Shown: positions 39,522 through 49,078 of the stretch, one piece after another
How the letters are laid out: each line of letters starts with the position of its first letter
Numbering within the stretch: position 1 is the first letter of the stretch
Assembly (NCBI RefSeq): GCF_004310685.1
Contig: NZ_SISG01000001.1
Span: forward strand, 2,542,001-2,606,000
Direction: 5' to 3'
Source of the DNA: Glaciihabitans arcticus
Lineage (GTDB): Bacteria > Actinomycetota > Actinomycetes > Actinomycetales > Microbacteriaceae
Length of the DNA stretch: 64,000 nt
Notes under the pieces: generated by a model
The model's database searches: none
Seen by the model: only the letters and a program-made list of their open reading frames with translations
Told to the model about the DNA's origin: nothing
Made by a program: the position numbers and the translations under genes

Positions 39522-39538
39522 GTAAAGCTGAGGGAAAG

Positions 39539-39569
39539 TTCTCCACAGGTTAATCCACAGTGGGGATAA
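39539..39569. promoter_or_regulatory. Cluster of three near-consensus DnaA boxes
   Basis: Within 31 bases there are TTCTCCACA (39539-39547) and TAATCCACA (39551-39559) on the plus strand, and TTATCCCCA on the minus strand (39569-39561). Each differs from TTATCCACA at one base. They sit in the convergent gap between the rhomboid and crgA genes, about 11.5 kb from the origin. Binding is not shown. Confidence 0.45.
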
Positions 39570-39614
39570 TTACACGGCTGTAACTAGCCAGTGTTTGACC
39601 GGGCTGGCGAGAAC

Positions 39615-39860
39615 TCAGCGCCAGCGCGTCGTCATCAGGAAGCCGACGAACATGATGCCGAAGCCGGCGACGATGTTCATGTACTTCCAGTCGGCGACGG
39701 GCAGCTGCTGGTCGCTCACGTAGTAGACGATGATCCAGATGAGGCCAATGAGCATAAAGCCGAACATGATCGGCTTGAACCACACCGGGTTCGGTCCGGG
39801 CTCGCTCGACGTTGAACTCACGGGACGTTCGGACTTGGTGCGGTCAGTGCTACGGGCCAT
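39615..39860 (-). CDS. crgA: Cell division protein CrgA
   Basis: CrgA (81 residues) is a two-helix membrane protein that interacts with FtsZ and the septal wall enzymes in actinobacteria and helps septum placement. A polar N-terminus (1-25) precedes helices at about 29-48 and 60-78, with the family spacing and a WKYMN segment between. The start ATG at 39860 gives the normal length. Confidence 0.93.
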   Translation of the reverse strand: MARSTDRTKSERPVSSTSSEPGPNPVWFKPIMFGFMLIGLIWIIVYYVSDQQLPVADWKYMNIVAGFGIMFVGFLMTTRWR

Positions 39861-39941
39861 GCCCAGAATCCTAGCCTTAAACGCCTGTCCGTCACCCCGG
39901 AGCGGGTGGGCGGCCACGACGTTCGCCGTAGAATCGGAAGC

Positions 39942-40727
39942 ATGAGTAGCGAGTCGCAGCCCGTCGCCAGGCGGGGAGACGCCCGGAGGGCGAAGAGCTA
40001 CCGCCGCTCGACCGGTATTCTCGTCATCGGCGAGCTGGCTGTCACGGCCGGTGTGCTCATCGCGCTGTTCCTCGGGTGGAAGCTGTATTACAACGACGCG
40101 ATGTTCAGCAACTCGCAGACCTCTGCCGCCAACGAGCTCTCGCAGGAGTGGGCAGAAGAAGAACCGGCGGAGCCCGAAGGAACTTCCGAGGGAGATGAAT
40201 CGGGAGTCGCACCCGTTGCGAAGCAGTTCGCCGACGGTGAGGCCTGGGCCAACATCATCATCCCGCGATTCGGCGCCGACTACCGCAAGCCGGTTGCCGA
40301 GGGGGTCGGCCACAACGTGCTCAACACGAGCCGTCTCGGCATCGGTCGCTACCCGACCACCAACCTTCCGGGCGAGCTCGGCAACGTGGTGCTCGCCTCA
40401 CACCGCTCCGCATACGGCGGAGCGTTTCACAACATCAACGCGCTCGTCGTCGGCGACCACGTCTTCCTGGAGACCAAGGCCGGCTGGTACCAGTACACCT
40501 ACCGCAACACCGAGTATGTGCGTGCGTCGCAGGGCGAGGTGCTCGCGTCGGTTCCGCATTTCGTGAACGAGACCCCGACCGAGAGCCTGCTGACCCTGAC
40601 CACCTGCAACCCGCTCTACTCGACCGCCGAGCGCATGATCGTGTACACGGTCTACGACCGCTGGTGGCCGCGCGCCGGGGGAGCCCCCGACGAGATCGCC
40701 GGCACCGTGAACGCGGCGGGCAACTGA
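39942..40727 (+). CDS. Class E sortase
   Basis: This encodes 261 residues. A basic N-terminus and one membrane helix (about 25-47) are followed by an acidic linker (about 68-88) and the sortase domain. The catalytic residues are H154 (LASHRS), C222 (TLTTCNP) and R231 (ERMIV). Class E sortases anchor LAXTG-type proteins to the wall. No substrate with a sorting signal is in this window. It overlaps the next small gene by 1 base and lies near crgA, trpG and pknB, a typical place. Confidence 0.94.
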   Translation: MSSESQPVARRGDARRAKSYRRSTGILVIGELAVTAGVLIALFLGWKLYYNDAMFSNSQTSAANELSQEWAEEEPAEPEGTSEGDESGVAPVAKQFADGEAWANIIIPRFGADYRKPVAEGVGHNVLNTSRLGIGRYPTTNLPGELGNVVLASHRSAYGGAFHNINALVVGDHVFLETKAGWYQYTYRNTEYVRASQGEVLASVPHFVNETPTESLLTLTTCNPLYSTAERMIVYTVYDRWWPRAGGAPDEIAGTVNAAGN

Positions 40728-40885
40728 TGTACGGCTGGATCTGGCGCACCCTGCCCGGCCCCGTATGGCTACGCGTGATTCTCGCTCTCGCCCTCGTCGC
40801 GGCGGTGCTCGCCGTGCTCGTCACGTGGGTTTTTCCGGCCATCGACCTGTGGTTGAACAATGAGGAAGTTACGCTGGACGAATGA
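40727..40885 (+). CDS. Small single-helix membrane protein (52 residues)
   Basis: A 52-residue protein beginning MYGWIWRTLPGPVWL has one hydrophobic helix (about 15-36) and an acidic end (NNEEVTLDE). Its start overlaps the sortase stop as TGATG and its stop overlaps the next start as ATGA, so it is tightly inserted between sortase and pabA/trpG. Tight coupling on both sides supports expression. No function is known to me. Confidence 0.75.
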   Translation: MYGWIWRTLPGPVWLRVILALALVAAVLAVLVTWVFPAIDLWLNNEEVTLDE

Positions 40886-41520
40886 CGCGAGTACTGGTGG
40901 TCGACAACTACGACAGTTTTGTGTACACGCTCAACGGATACCTGCTGCAACTGGGTGCCGAGACGACCGTGGTTCGCAACGATTCATTCGCTGTGGATGA
41001 CGCGGCGGCGACAATAGCGGACTACGACGCCGTGCTGCTCTCGCCCGGCCCCGGCACTCCCGCATCCGCCGGCGTCTCGATCCCCGTGGTGCGCGCCGCG
41101 ATTGCATCGGGACAACCCCTGCTCGGCGTCTGCCTCGGACACCAGGCCATCGCCGAGGCCATGGGCGGAGTCGTCACCCATGCCGAAGACCTGATGCACG
41201 GCAAGACCTCGCTCATCGAGCACGACGGGAGCGCGTTCTACACCGGTGTGCCCGACCCGTTCACGGCAACCCGCTACCACTCGCTCGCGATCGTCGACTC
41301 CACGGTGCCGGACGACCTCGTCGTCACGAGTCGCACCGCCGGGGGAGTGATCATGGGCGTGAAGCACGCGAGTAGCCCGGTATACGGCGTGCAGTTCCAT
41401 CCCGAATCAGTTCTCACCGAGGGTGGCTACCTGATGCTCGGCAACTGGCTCGCCGTCGCGGGCCTGCCCGAAGCCGCGGAGACCGCGAAGGGTCTCACGC
41501 CGCTCGTGCGGATGGGTTGA
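40882..41520 (+). CDS. Glutamine amidotransferase, anthranilate/aminodeoxychorismate synthase component II
   Basis: This encodes 212 residues of the class I glutamine amidotransferase (PabA/TrpG) that supplies ammonia to the chorismate-using partner. The nucleophile is C84 in GVCLGHQAI and the His-Glu pair is in YGVQFHPESVL. The partner component I is not nearby, so whether folate or tryptophan synthesis is served cannot be told. It overlaps the small gene before it by 4 bases and is convergent with pknB. Confidence 0.93.
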   Translation: MTRVLVVDNYDSFVYTLNGYLLQLGAETTVVRNDSFAVDDAAATIADYDAVLLSPGPGTPASAGVSIPVVRAAIASGQPLLGVCLGHQAIAEAMGGVVTHAEDLMHGKTSLIEHDGSAFYTGVPDPFTATRYHSLAIVDSTVPDDLVVTSRTAGGVIMGVKHASSPVYGVQFHPESVLTEGGYLMLGNWLAVAGLPEAAETAKGLTPLVRMG

Positions 41521-41535
41521 GCGGGCGAATACTCG

Positions 41536-43251
41536 CTAGGACTTGGCGCAGTAGGAGATGGTGACCTTCGACCGCTGGGGGTTGTCGCCCTTGATGGACT
41601 GGCTCTTCACCTTGTCGCCGGTGCAGTTCAGGTCGGGTACGGCATTGACCTGCAGTTGAAGGTCGGGGCCGCTGAGCACCGATGTCGCCTCGCCGATCGA
41701 CTGGCCCACCACGTCGGGCACCGAAATCAGCCCATCGGACACCACGAGGTCGAGGGTGGTGTCGCTCGGGGTCACGAGAGTTCCGGTCGGAACGGACGAA
41801 GAGATAACGACGCCCTTCTTGATGGTCGCCGAGTGCGAGGTCGTCGTCACGCCGAGCGTGATGCCGAGCGCTTCGAGCCTGTCGCGCGCAGCCGCCTGGG
41901 TGAGTCCGGCGAGCTCGGGGATCTTGACCTTCGCCCCGCCGCTCGACACGTAGACAATGATCGACGTGTTCGGCGGTACCGTGACGCCCGCGGGCGGATC
42001 GGTACTGATGACGGTGCCGGCCTGCACACTGTCATCGACCTTGTCGACTCGCTGCGGGCTGAGCTTCGCCGTCTCGAGCTTGGCGGCAGCTTCGTCCCAG
42101 CCGAGCTTCTCGACGACGGGCACCGTTGCGGAGACACCCTCTCCGCCGAAGCTGGTCTGCGTGAGGCTGAACGCCCAGAAGCCGACGGCCACGATCACGA
42201 CGGCGAGCACGGCGATGCCGCCCCAGATCCAGGCCACCGGCGGTCGGGCCTGCGTGCGGACCGAGCGATCGGTCTCCTCCGCGGAGAGCTGGCGGAGGGT
42301 TGCCTCCTGCCCACTCGTGGCGGTCGGGTTGACGCCGAACAGCGTCGAGTTAAAATCGTTGGCCGGCAGCTTGCGCGTGACAGCTGCGCCGGCCCCGGCC
42401 GACTCGACGTCGGCGCGGAACTCGGCGGCACTCTGGAAGCGCTCGAAGCGGTCCTTCGCGATCGAACGCAGCACCACGGCATCGAGCGATGCGGAGACGG
42501 AGGGATTCAGCGCGCTCGGGCGGGGCGCGGGCTGGTTGACGTGCTGGTAGGCGACGGCGACCGGGTTCTCACCGGTGAACGGGGCGCGACCGGTCAGCAT
42601 CTCGAAGAGCACGATGCCCATCGAATACAGGTCGGTGCGGGCGTCGACCGCCTCACCGCGAGCCTGCTCGGGGGAGAAGTACTGGGCGGTGCCGACGATG
42701 GTGCTCGTCTCGGCGATGCTCGCGGAGGACTCGGAGATCGCCCGCGCGATGCCGAAGTCCATGACCTTCACCTGGCCGGAGGTCGTCACCATGATGTTGC
42801 CGGGCTTGATGTCGCGGTGCACGACACCCGCGCGGTGCGAGTACTCGAGTGCGGTGAGCACCTGTTCGGTGATGCGCACGGCTTCTGCCGACTCGAGCGG
42901 GCCCTGGGCGATCATGTCCTTGAGCAGGCGACCATCCACGAACTCCATGATGATGAACGGAACCTGAATCTCGGCGCCGAGGGAGTCGCGCACCGTCTCC
43001 TCGCCCGCGTCGAAGATGCGCACGATGGTCGGGTGCGCCATCTTGGCGGCGTCCTGGGCCTCACGGCGGAAGCGGCTGCGGAATGCGGGATCGGTGGCAA
43101 GCTGCGGTTTAAGCAGCTTGATCGCCACGCGGCGCCCGAGACGGGAATCGGTTCCGACATGCACGTCGGCCATGCCGCCCCGGCCGATGAGGTCGCCGAC
43201 CTGGTACCTGCCTGCGAGCAGGCGGACACTTTGGGCTACGCCATCAGTCAC
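41536..43251 (-). CDS. pknB: Serine/threonine protein kinase PknB with three PASTA domains
   Basis: PknB (571 residues) senses wall fragments or lipid II and phosphorylates growth proteins. The cytoplasmic kinase domain is complete: K45, D147 in HRDIKPGN and D165 in MDFG. A transmembrane helix (about 346-366) follows a linker, then three PASTA domains. The last PASTA domain contains two cysteines (near LNCTGDK and SYCAKS) that could form a disulphide. It is the last gene of the fhaA-to-pknB operon and follows pknA after 88 bases. Confidence 0.96.
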   Translation of the reverse strand: MTDGVAQSVRLLAGRYQVGDLIGRGGMADVHVGTDSRLGRRVAIKLLKPQLATDPAFRSRFRREAQDAAKMAHPTIVRIFDAGEETVRDSLGAEIQVPFIIMEFVDGRLLKDMIAQGPLESAEAVRITEQVLTALEYSHRAGVVHRDIKPGNIMVTTSGQVKVMDFGIARAISESSASIAETSTIVGTAQYFSPEQARGEAVDARTDLYSMGIVLFEMLTGRAPFTGENPVAVAYQHVNQPAPRPSALNPSVSASLDAVVLRSIAKDRFERFQSAAEFRADVESAGAGAAVTRKLPANDFNSTLFGVNPTATSGQEATLRQLSAEETDRSVRTQARPPVAWIWGGIAVLAVVIVAVGFWAFSLTQTSFGGEGVSATVPVVEKLGWDEAAAKLETAKLSPQRVDKVDDSVQAGTVISTDPPAGVTVPPNTSIIVYVSSGGAKVKIPELAGLTQAAARDRLEALGITLGVTTTSHSATIKKGVVISSSVPTGTLVTPSDTTLDLVVSDGLISVPDVVGQSIGEATSVLSGPDLQLQVNAVPDLNCTGDKVKSQSIKGDNPQRSKVTISYCAKS

Positions 43252-43339
43252 GAAATATCTCCGGTCACTCCACGAAATTGCTCTGGATAGTGTACCGCCC
43301 GGCTCCGGTGAGCCCTGGGCGGAGGGTGCGGGTCGGCGG

Positions 43340-44980
43340 TCACTGGACGGTGAAGGTCAGGGTGTCCGAGACGATGGAGGGAAGCTTTTCGCAGAGCGCG
43401 GTATAGGCGACGGTCGTCGTTCCGGGGTTGCCCCGCAGAGTGATGTCCAGCGAGGTGGCGTTCTCGTCGACCGGATTGGGGCTGGCCGCCGTGCCGTTCG
43501 TCACCTCGAAGCTGTACCCGGTGAGCGGGTGGCCCGCGGGGCACTTGCCGTACGACGGCCACGTCACGGTGACCACGGTGGAGATGGGCTGCGGATCGAC
43601 GGTCTCCGACGACAGGGGGTCGGGCTTGGCCGGATCGGCGAGGTCGGAGTAGAACGTGACCTCGATCACGTCACCCTTGGTCGCTCGACCCGTCGGGTTC
43701 ACCCGGTAGGACAGACCGTTCTGGGCCTGCGTCGGGGCGACGTCGCCCGTGCGGGCCTGGAACTCGAGCTCGAGGGCCTCGATCTTCGCCTTCGCCTGGG
43801 CCTGCGTGAGTCCGACAAACTCCGCTTCGTCGACCTGAACGGTCGTCGAAGACGGAGAGGGCTCGATCGAGGGTGGCACCGAGCTGCTTGGCGTAGTCGG
43901 AGCGGGCTCCGGCTCCTCATCCGGGTTGAGGGTGAGCGCGATGATGACCGCGACGAGCACAACGGCGAGGATCGAGACGAGGGCGACGAGCGGCCAGGTC
44001 CACGGGTTGCGCTTACGCACCTCCTCGAGCGGGGCGGTCGGCGGCGTCGCCGACTCGAGCACGGTCGTGGCCTGAGTGGGCTGCCCGTAGTTCGCCCCGA
44101 CGGTCGCCGCGAGGGAACCGGAGCCGATGATGCCGGGCACGGCGGCGGCGGCGGCCGCGACATCCCCTCGGCGAAGCGACTGGGCCGCGCGCGCGAGGTG
44201 GGCGGCGGAGGCGGGACGATCGGCCGGTGACTTGGCGAGGCAGGAGTAGACGAGGTTGCGTACGGGCTCCGACACGGTGACCGGGAGCTCGGGCGGGGTC
44301 TCGTTGATCTGCGCCATGGCGATGGCCACCTGCGACTCGCCCGTGAAGGGGCGGCGGCCGGCGAGGGCTTCGTAGGCGACGATGCCGAGCGAATAGATGT
44401 CGGTGCTCGGGCTCGCGGAGTGGCCGCTCGCCTGCTCGGGTGAGAGGTACTGCACGGTGCCCATGACCTGGCCGGTCGCGGTGAGGGGAACCTGGTCCGC
44501 GATACGGGCGATGCCGAAGTCGGTGATCTTCACGCGGTTGTCGGGCGTGATGAGCAGGTTGCCGGGCTTGATGTCGCGGTGGACCAGACCTGCGGCGTGC
44601 GCGGCGGAGAGAGCGTTCGCGGTCTGCGCCACGATGTCGAGCACGCGGTCGCTGGAGAGCACCCGCTCTCGCTCGAGGATTGCCGAGAGTGCCTCGCCGG
44701 GCACGAGCTCCATCACGAGGAAGGCGCTGCCCTCCTCCTCGCCGTAGTCGAAGACGTTCGCGATGCCCTCGTGGTTGACGAGGGCTGCGTGGCGCGCCTC
44801 GGCGCGGAAACGCTCGAGGAAGCCGGGGTCGCCGAGGTACTCGTCCTTGAGGATCTTGATCGCGACGGTGCGCCCGATCACCAGGTCGGTCGCCTGCCAG
44901 ACCTCGCCCATGCCACCAATCGCTACGCGACTGGAGAGCTGGTATCTGCCCCCGAATGTGAGGCCGCTTGTGGGTCTCAT
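43340..44980 (-). CDS. pknA: Serine/threonine protein kinase PknA with one PASTA domain and a C-terminal extracellular domain
   Basis: This encodes 546 residues. The kinase domain is intact (K42, D136 in [15 protein letters not shown]). After a linker a transmembrane helix is near 333-354, followed by one PASTA domain (about 390-450) and a Ser/Thr-rich extracellular C-terminus with an Ig-like look. The mycobacterial PknA lacks extracellular PASTA domains, so this one may sense ligands itself. It overlaps pbpA by 4 bases and precedes pknB. Confidence 0.93.
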   Translation of the reverse strand: MRPTSGLTFGGRYQLSSRVAIGGMGEVWQATDLVIGRTVAIKILKDEYLGDPGFLERFRAEARHAALVNHEGIANVFDYGEEEGSAFLVMELVPGEALSAILERERVLSSDRVLDIVAQTANALSAAHAAGLVHRDIKPGNLLITPDNRVKITDFGIARIADQVPLTATGQVMGTVQYLSPEQASGHSASPSTDIYSLGIVAYEALAGRRPFTGESQVAIAMAQINETPPELPVTVSEPVRNLVYSCLAKSPADRPASAAHLARAAQSLRRGDVAAAAAAVPGIIGSGSLAATVGANYGQPTQATTVLESATPPTAPLEEVRKRNPWTWPLVALVSILAVVLVAVIIALTLNPDEEPEPAPTTPSSSVPPSIEPSPSSTTVQVDEAEFVGLTQAQAKAKIEALELEFQARTGDVAPTQAQNGLSYRVNPTGRATKGDVIEVTFYSDLADPAKPDPLSSETVDPQPISTVVTVTWPSYGKCPAGHPLTGYSFEVTNGTAASPNPVDENATSLDITLRGNPGTTTVAYTALCEKLPSIVSDTLTFTVQ

Positions 44981-46431
44981 CTGCTTAGCACCGCCTCTAT
45001 GACTTTCTTTGCTATTGGAGCTGCGATCTGGTTTCCGAACGCCGACTGGCCGAGGCCGCCGCCGTTCTCCACGACAACGGCAACCGCTACCTGCGGGTTG
45101 TCAGCGGGAGCGAAACCGGTGAACCAGAGTGTGTACGGCCGCGAGCCGCCGTTCTCGGCTGTACCGGTCTTTCCACCCACGTCGACCCCGCTAATTCTCG
45201 CATTACTCGCGGCCCCGTTGGCGACCCCGTCGACCATCATCTGCTTGATGATGTCGGCGTTCTCGGGGCTGATCGGATTGTTGAAGACCGTGGGCTCGAA
45301 CTGCTGCAGCACGGTCAGGTCGGGGCCGAGGATCTTCTCGACGACTGTGGGCTGCATGACTGTGCCTCCGTTCGCGACAGCGGCCGAGACCATTGCCATT
45401 TGCAGGGGGGTGACGCGGTCGCTCGCCTGGCCGAACGAGGAGAGCATCTGCTCGGCGTCGCTCGCGGTCTGCGGGTACTGGCTCGGCGTGGACGCCATGG
45501 GCAGGTCGAACGAGGTGCCGAATCCGAAGCCCTCCGCCATGTCCCGAACGCGCTCGTTGCCGAGCGCGAGTCCCAGTTGAGCGAAGGGGATGTTGCACGA
45601 CAGTCGCAGGGCGGTCGCGATGGACGCGTTCTCGCCCCCACCGCAGTTGCTGCCGCCGGCATTGCGGATGACGTTGCTGCTCTCCGGCAGGGTCAGGCGC
45701 GGAGGGTTCGGGAACTCGGACTCTGGGGTGTATTCGCCGCTCTCGAGCGCGGCCGCGGTCATGATGATCTTGAACACCGACCCGGGCGGGTACAGGTCGC
45801 CGCCGATCGCGCGATTGACGAGCGGCTTGCCGGCGTCGGCGCTGAGCGCTTCGTAGCTGGCGATGACCTCGGAGGTCTTGTGCACGGCGAGCAGGTTCGG
45901 GTCGAAGGATTCCTTCGAGACCATCGCGAGGATCTCACCCGTCTGCGGGACGATGGCCACCACCGCTCCACTGTTGCTGCCGAGCGCATCCCACGCCGCC
46001 TGCTGCACGGAGGCGTCGATGGTCGTCTCGACCGCAGCGCCCTTCGGATCCTGCCCGGTGATGATGCCGTAGAGCTTGTTGAGGAACTGCTCGTTCGCCG
46101 ACCCGCTCAGGTAGTCGTTGAGGGATCCCTCAACGCCGGTGTTGCCCTGGTTGAGGGTGAAGTAGCCGGTGACCGGCGCGTACAGCGGGCCGTTCGAGTA
46201 GGTGCGCAGGTACGAGAACGCGTCGTCGACCGGGGTCGACTCGGCGATCGCGACGCCGTCGACGAGGATCGGACCGCGCTCGGCCGAGAAGCTGTCGTAC
46301 AGGGTGCGCGAGTTGCGCGGGTCGGCCTTGAGGGAGTCGACGCTGGCGACCTGGATGACGCTTGTCGACACGAACAGCGCGAGGAACATGAGCAGCACCA
46401 CGGTACTCACGCGCTTGAGTTCCTTGTTCAC
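44977..46431 (-). CDS. pbpA: Penicillin-binding protein 2 class (PbpA), transpeptidase
   Basis: PbpA (484 residues) is a class B transpeptidase that crosslinks peptidoglycan with RodA. It has an N-terminal signal-anchor helix (about 8-28). The SxxK motif is S218-V-F-K221, the SxN motif is S278-C-N280 and the KTG motif is in [12 protein letters not shown]. It lies between rodA and pknA; start and stop both overlap neighbours by 4 bases. Confidence 0.96.
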   Translation of the reverse strand: MNKELKRVSTVVLLMFLALFVSTSVIQVASVDSLKADPRNSRTLYDSFSAERGPILVDGVAIAESTPVDDAFSYLRTYSNGPLYAPVTGYFTLNQGNTGVEGSLNDYLSGSANEQFLNKLYGIITGQDPKGAAVETTIDASVQQAAWDALGSNSGAVVAIVPQTGEILAMVSKESFDPNLLAVHKTSEVIASYEALSADAGKPLVNRAIGGDLYPPGSVFKIIMTAAALESGEYTPESEFPNPPRLTLPESSNVIRNAGGSNCGGGENASIATALRLSCNIPFAQLGLALGNERVRDMAEGFGFGTSFDLPMASTPSQYPQTASDAEQMLSSFGQASDRVTPLQMAMVSAAVANGGTVMQPTVVEKILGPDLTVLQQFEPTVFNNPISPENADIIKQMMVDGVANGAASNARISGVDVGGKTGTAENGGSRPYTLWFTGFAPADNPQVAVAVVVENGGGLGQSAFGNQIAAPIAKKVIEAVLSR

Positions 46432-47846
46432 GGCTCGATCACCGCCCGGGGCTGGTTGCGCACGGTGTCGCTCAGGCGCAGCAGCAGCGCGACGATGATC
46501 CAGTTGGCGACGAGAGACGATCCACCGGCCGCGAGGAACGGGGTCGTCAGACCGGTGAGCGGGATGACGCGGGTCACCCCACCGACCACGATGAACACCT
46601 GCAGCGCCACGACGAATGCGAGGCCGACCCCGAGGAGGCGACCGAAGTCATCCTGCCCGGCGAAGCCGATGCGGAAGCCGCGGGCGACGAGCAGCAGGTA
46701 GAGGCAGAGGATGGCGAACAGGCCGATCAGGCCGAGCTCCTCGCCGAGGCTCGCGATAATGTAGTCGCTCTCGGCGAGCGGCACGATGTTCGGACGGCCC
46801 ACACCGAGTCCGGTTCCGATGAGACCTCCGTTGCCGAGACCGAAGAGTCCCTGCACGAGTTGGAAGCTTCCGCCCTGACGGTCGTAGTTCACCTGGCTGA
46901 ACGCGTCGAGCCAGGCGCTGAAGCGGCCCTGCACGTAGGCGAGGACCTGGGCGGCGACGAGAGCGCCGGCAAGGAACATGCCGAGGCCGAGCACGATCCA
47001 GCTCGCGCGCCCCGTGGCCACGTAGATCATCACCAGGAAGAGGCCGAAGTAGAGCAGCGAGGTGCCGAGGTCGCGCTGGAAGATGAGCACACCCATCGAC
47101 ACAGCGAAGATCACGAGGATCGGACCGAGATCGCGGGCGCGGGGGAACCGCATCCCGAGCACACGCCTGCCGACCATGGAGAGCGAGTCGCGCGCGGTCA
47201 CCAGGTAGCCGGCGAAGAAGATCGCGAGCGCGATCTTGGCGAGCTCGCCGGGCTGGAAGCTCAGCGGGCCGACCTGGATCCAGATGCGTGCGCCGAAGCG
47301 CTCGTCGCCGATACCCGGCAGGAGGGGGAGCAGCAGCAGCACGATGCCGGCGAACATCGCCACGAAGCGGAAGCGCTGCAGCACGCGGTGGTTGCGTACG
47401 ACGACGATCACCGCGATCGAGATGGCGATCGCGATCGCGGTCCAGACGATCTGGCGGATGCCCGCGCTGTCCCAGCCGGTGAAGCCCTTGGCGAGATCGA
47501 TGCGGTAGATCATCGCGACGCCCAGGCCGTTGAGCAGGGTGGCGACCGGCAGGATGAACGGGTCGGCTTCGGTCGCGATGAACCGCATCACGATATGCAT
47601 CGCGAAGACGAGCGCGGTGAGCCCGAAGCCCAGGGTGATGATGCTCGAGTCGATGGCCCCGAGCGCACCGAGCTGCACGAGGCAGATCGCGGCGAGGTTG
47701 ATGGTGCAGGCGAAGACCAGCAGAACGAGTTCGAGATTGCGCAGGCGTGCGGGCACGCGCAGGCGCAGCTTGATCGCCCCGGTCAGGTTCAGGCGGCCCG
47801 TGGATGTGTTCACCGGGCCGGTCGCTACGTCGTTAATTGCTGGCAT
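46428..47846 (-). CDS. rodA: SEDS peptidoglycan glycosyltransferase RodA/FtsW family
   Basis: This encodes 472 residues with about 12 membrane helices. Family hallmarks are the GIGDERFGARIWIQVGPLSF loop region, FQRDLGTSLLYFGLFLVMIY and the periplasmic loop near GLGVGRPNIVPLAESDYI. SEDS proteins polymerise lipid II and work with a cognate class B PBP, here the adjacent pbpA. Position in the pknAB operon makes RodA (elongation) likelier than FtsW. It overlaps pstP by 14 bases. Confidence 0.95.
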   Translation of the reverse strand: MPAINDVATGPVNTSTGRLNLTGAIKLRLRVPARLRNLELVLLVFACTINLAAICLVQLGALGAIDSSIITLGFGLTALVFAMHIVMRFIATEADPFILPVATLLNGLGVAMIYRIDLAKGFTGWDSAGIRQIVWTAIAIAISIAVIVVVRNHRVLQRFRFVAMFAGIVLLLLPLLPGIGDERFGARIWIQVGPLSFQPGELAKIALAIFFAGYLVTARDSLSMVGRRVLGMRFPRARDLGPILVIFAVSMGVLIFQRDLGTSLLYFGLFLVMIYVATGRASWIVLGLGMFLAGALVAAQVLAYVQGRFSAWLDAFSQVNYDRQGGSFQLVQGLFGLGNGGLIGTGLGVGRPNIVPLAESDYIIASLGEELGLIGLFAILCLYLLLVARGFRIGFAGQDDFGRLLGVGLAFVVALQVFIVVGGVTRVIPLTGLTTPFLAAGGSSLVANWIIVALLLRLSDTVRNQPRAVIEP

Positions 47847-49074
47847 CGACCAGCTGCTCCACTATGCGTTCGGCGTCGGCGAGATCGGAGGCGCTGATCG
47901 TCGCCATCACCGCCTTGCGCGAGAAATCGGACAACTGGTCGAGACCGAGATCGGTCTTGCGGTACACGTTGGAGAGGCTGATCGGCCCGAGATCCTGCTG
48001 CACACCCTGATAGATCGCGACCGAGGTGCCACTCGCGCCCACGAAGAAACGGGTCTGGGTCCACTGGTAGCCGATCACCGCGGCGGCGACCACCGCAGCG
48101 ACGATGAGCGCGAGCACAACGAGCCAGGTGATGCGGCGACGCCGGGCGCGCTTGCGGTCCTCGAGGATCAGCTCGTCGAGGTAGCCGTCTGACTCCGGTT
48201 CGAAGTGGCTGTCGTCGGGCTTCGTCGCCTTGAGGGGATGAAGCAGCAGCGTCGGCAGCCGGATCGCCTTGCGGCCCGTGTCGCCCTCGAACACGAGCGG
48301 GACCGAGGCGGATCCGACCGTGAGAGGGGGAACGTGCGCCGAGCCCTCGGCGGAGTCGATGTCGACGATGACGACGGTGACGTTGTCGGGGGCACCCTGG
48401 TCGAGGCTGTCCTTGACGAGACGCTCGGCCGCATCCTGGGCGAGCGGGTTCGTCATCAGGGCGGCAGCGATCTTGTCCTCGCTCACGTAGCTGCTGAGTC
48501 CGTCGGAGCAGAGCAGCCAGCGATCTCCGTCTCGGACGGGAACAACCGAGGTGTCGATCTCGGGGGTGGCATCCACGTCGCCGAGCACGCGCATGAGCAC
48601 GGAACGGCGGGGGTGGACGGCGGCCTCCTCTTCCGTGATGCGGCCGGAGTCGACCAGGCGCTGCACGAACGTGTGATCAGAGGTCACCTGCTTGAGCTCG
48701 CCATCCCGAAGCAGATAGATGCGGGAGTCGCCGATGTGAGCGATCGCGGCTTGGCCATCGACGAGAAGCATGCCGCTCACCGTTGTGCCCATGCCGGTCA
48801 GTTCGGGGTGGTCGAACACGGTCTCGGCGAGCATCGCGTTGGCCGCGGTGAGGGAGGCGTGGAAGGCGAACTCGGCCTCGGAGCCCGAGGAGAACTGCTT
48901 GTCGATGTCGATGACGCGGTTGACGGTGATGGCCGAGGCGACGTCGCCGCCCGCGTGGCCGCCCATGCCGTCGGCGACGACGAACAGGTGCGAGCCGGCG
49001 TAGCCGCTGTCCTGGTTGTTGGCGCGGATCTTCCCGACGTGGGAGACGGCCGCGCTCTTGCCGCTAGTGGCCAT
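47833..49074 (-). CDS. pstP: PP2C-family protein serine/threonine phosphatase PstP
   Basis: PstP (413 residues) reverses PknA/PknB phosphorylation. The metal-binding motifs are complete: D22 in RANNQDSG and D35-G-M-G-G, with DGLSSYV and DQGAPDNVTVV further on. A transmembrane helix lies near 320-343, followed by a short extracellular domain. It is the third gene of the operon, ahead of rodA and overlapping it by 14 bases. Confidence 0.96.
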   Translation of the reverse strand: MATSGKSAAVSHVGKIRANNQDSGYAGSHLFVVADGMGGHAGGDVASAITVNRVIDIDKQFSSGSEAEFAFHASLTAANAMLAETVFDHPELTGMGTTVSGMLLVDGQAAIAHIGDSRIYLLRDGELKQVTSDHTFVQRLVDSGRITEEEAAVHPRRSVLMRVLGDVDATPEIDTSVVPVRDGDRWLLCSDGLSSYVSEDKIAAALMTNPLAQDAAERLVKDSLDQGAPDNVTVVIVDIDSAEGSAHVPPLTVGSASVPLVFEGDTGRKAIRLPTLLLHPLKATKPDDSHFEPESDGYLDELILEDRKRARRRRITWLVVLALIVAAVVAAAVIGYQWTQTRFFVGASGTSVAIYQGVQQDLGPISLSNVYRKTDLGLDQLSDFSRKAVMATISASDLADAERIVEQLVDASN

Positions 49075-49078
49075 TCAC

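Noticed and set aside
41656-43290. Long plus-strand frame opposite pknB
   Set aside because: The complementary strand encodes a complete kinase with PASTA domains; the frame is a GC-rich shadow of it.
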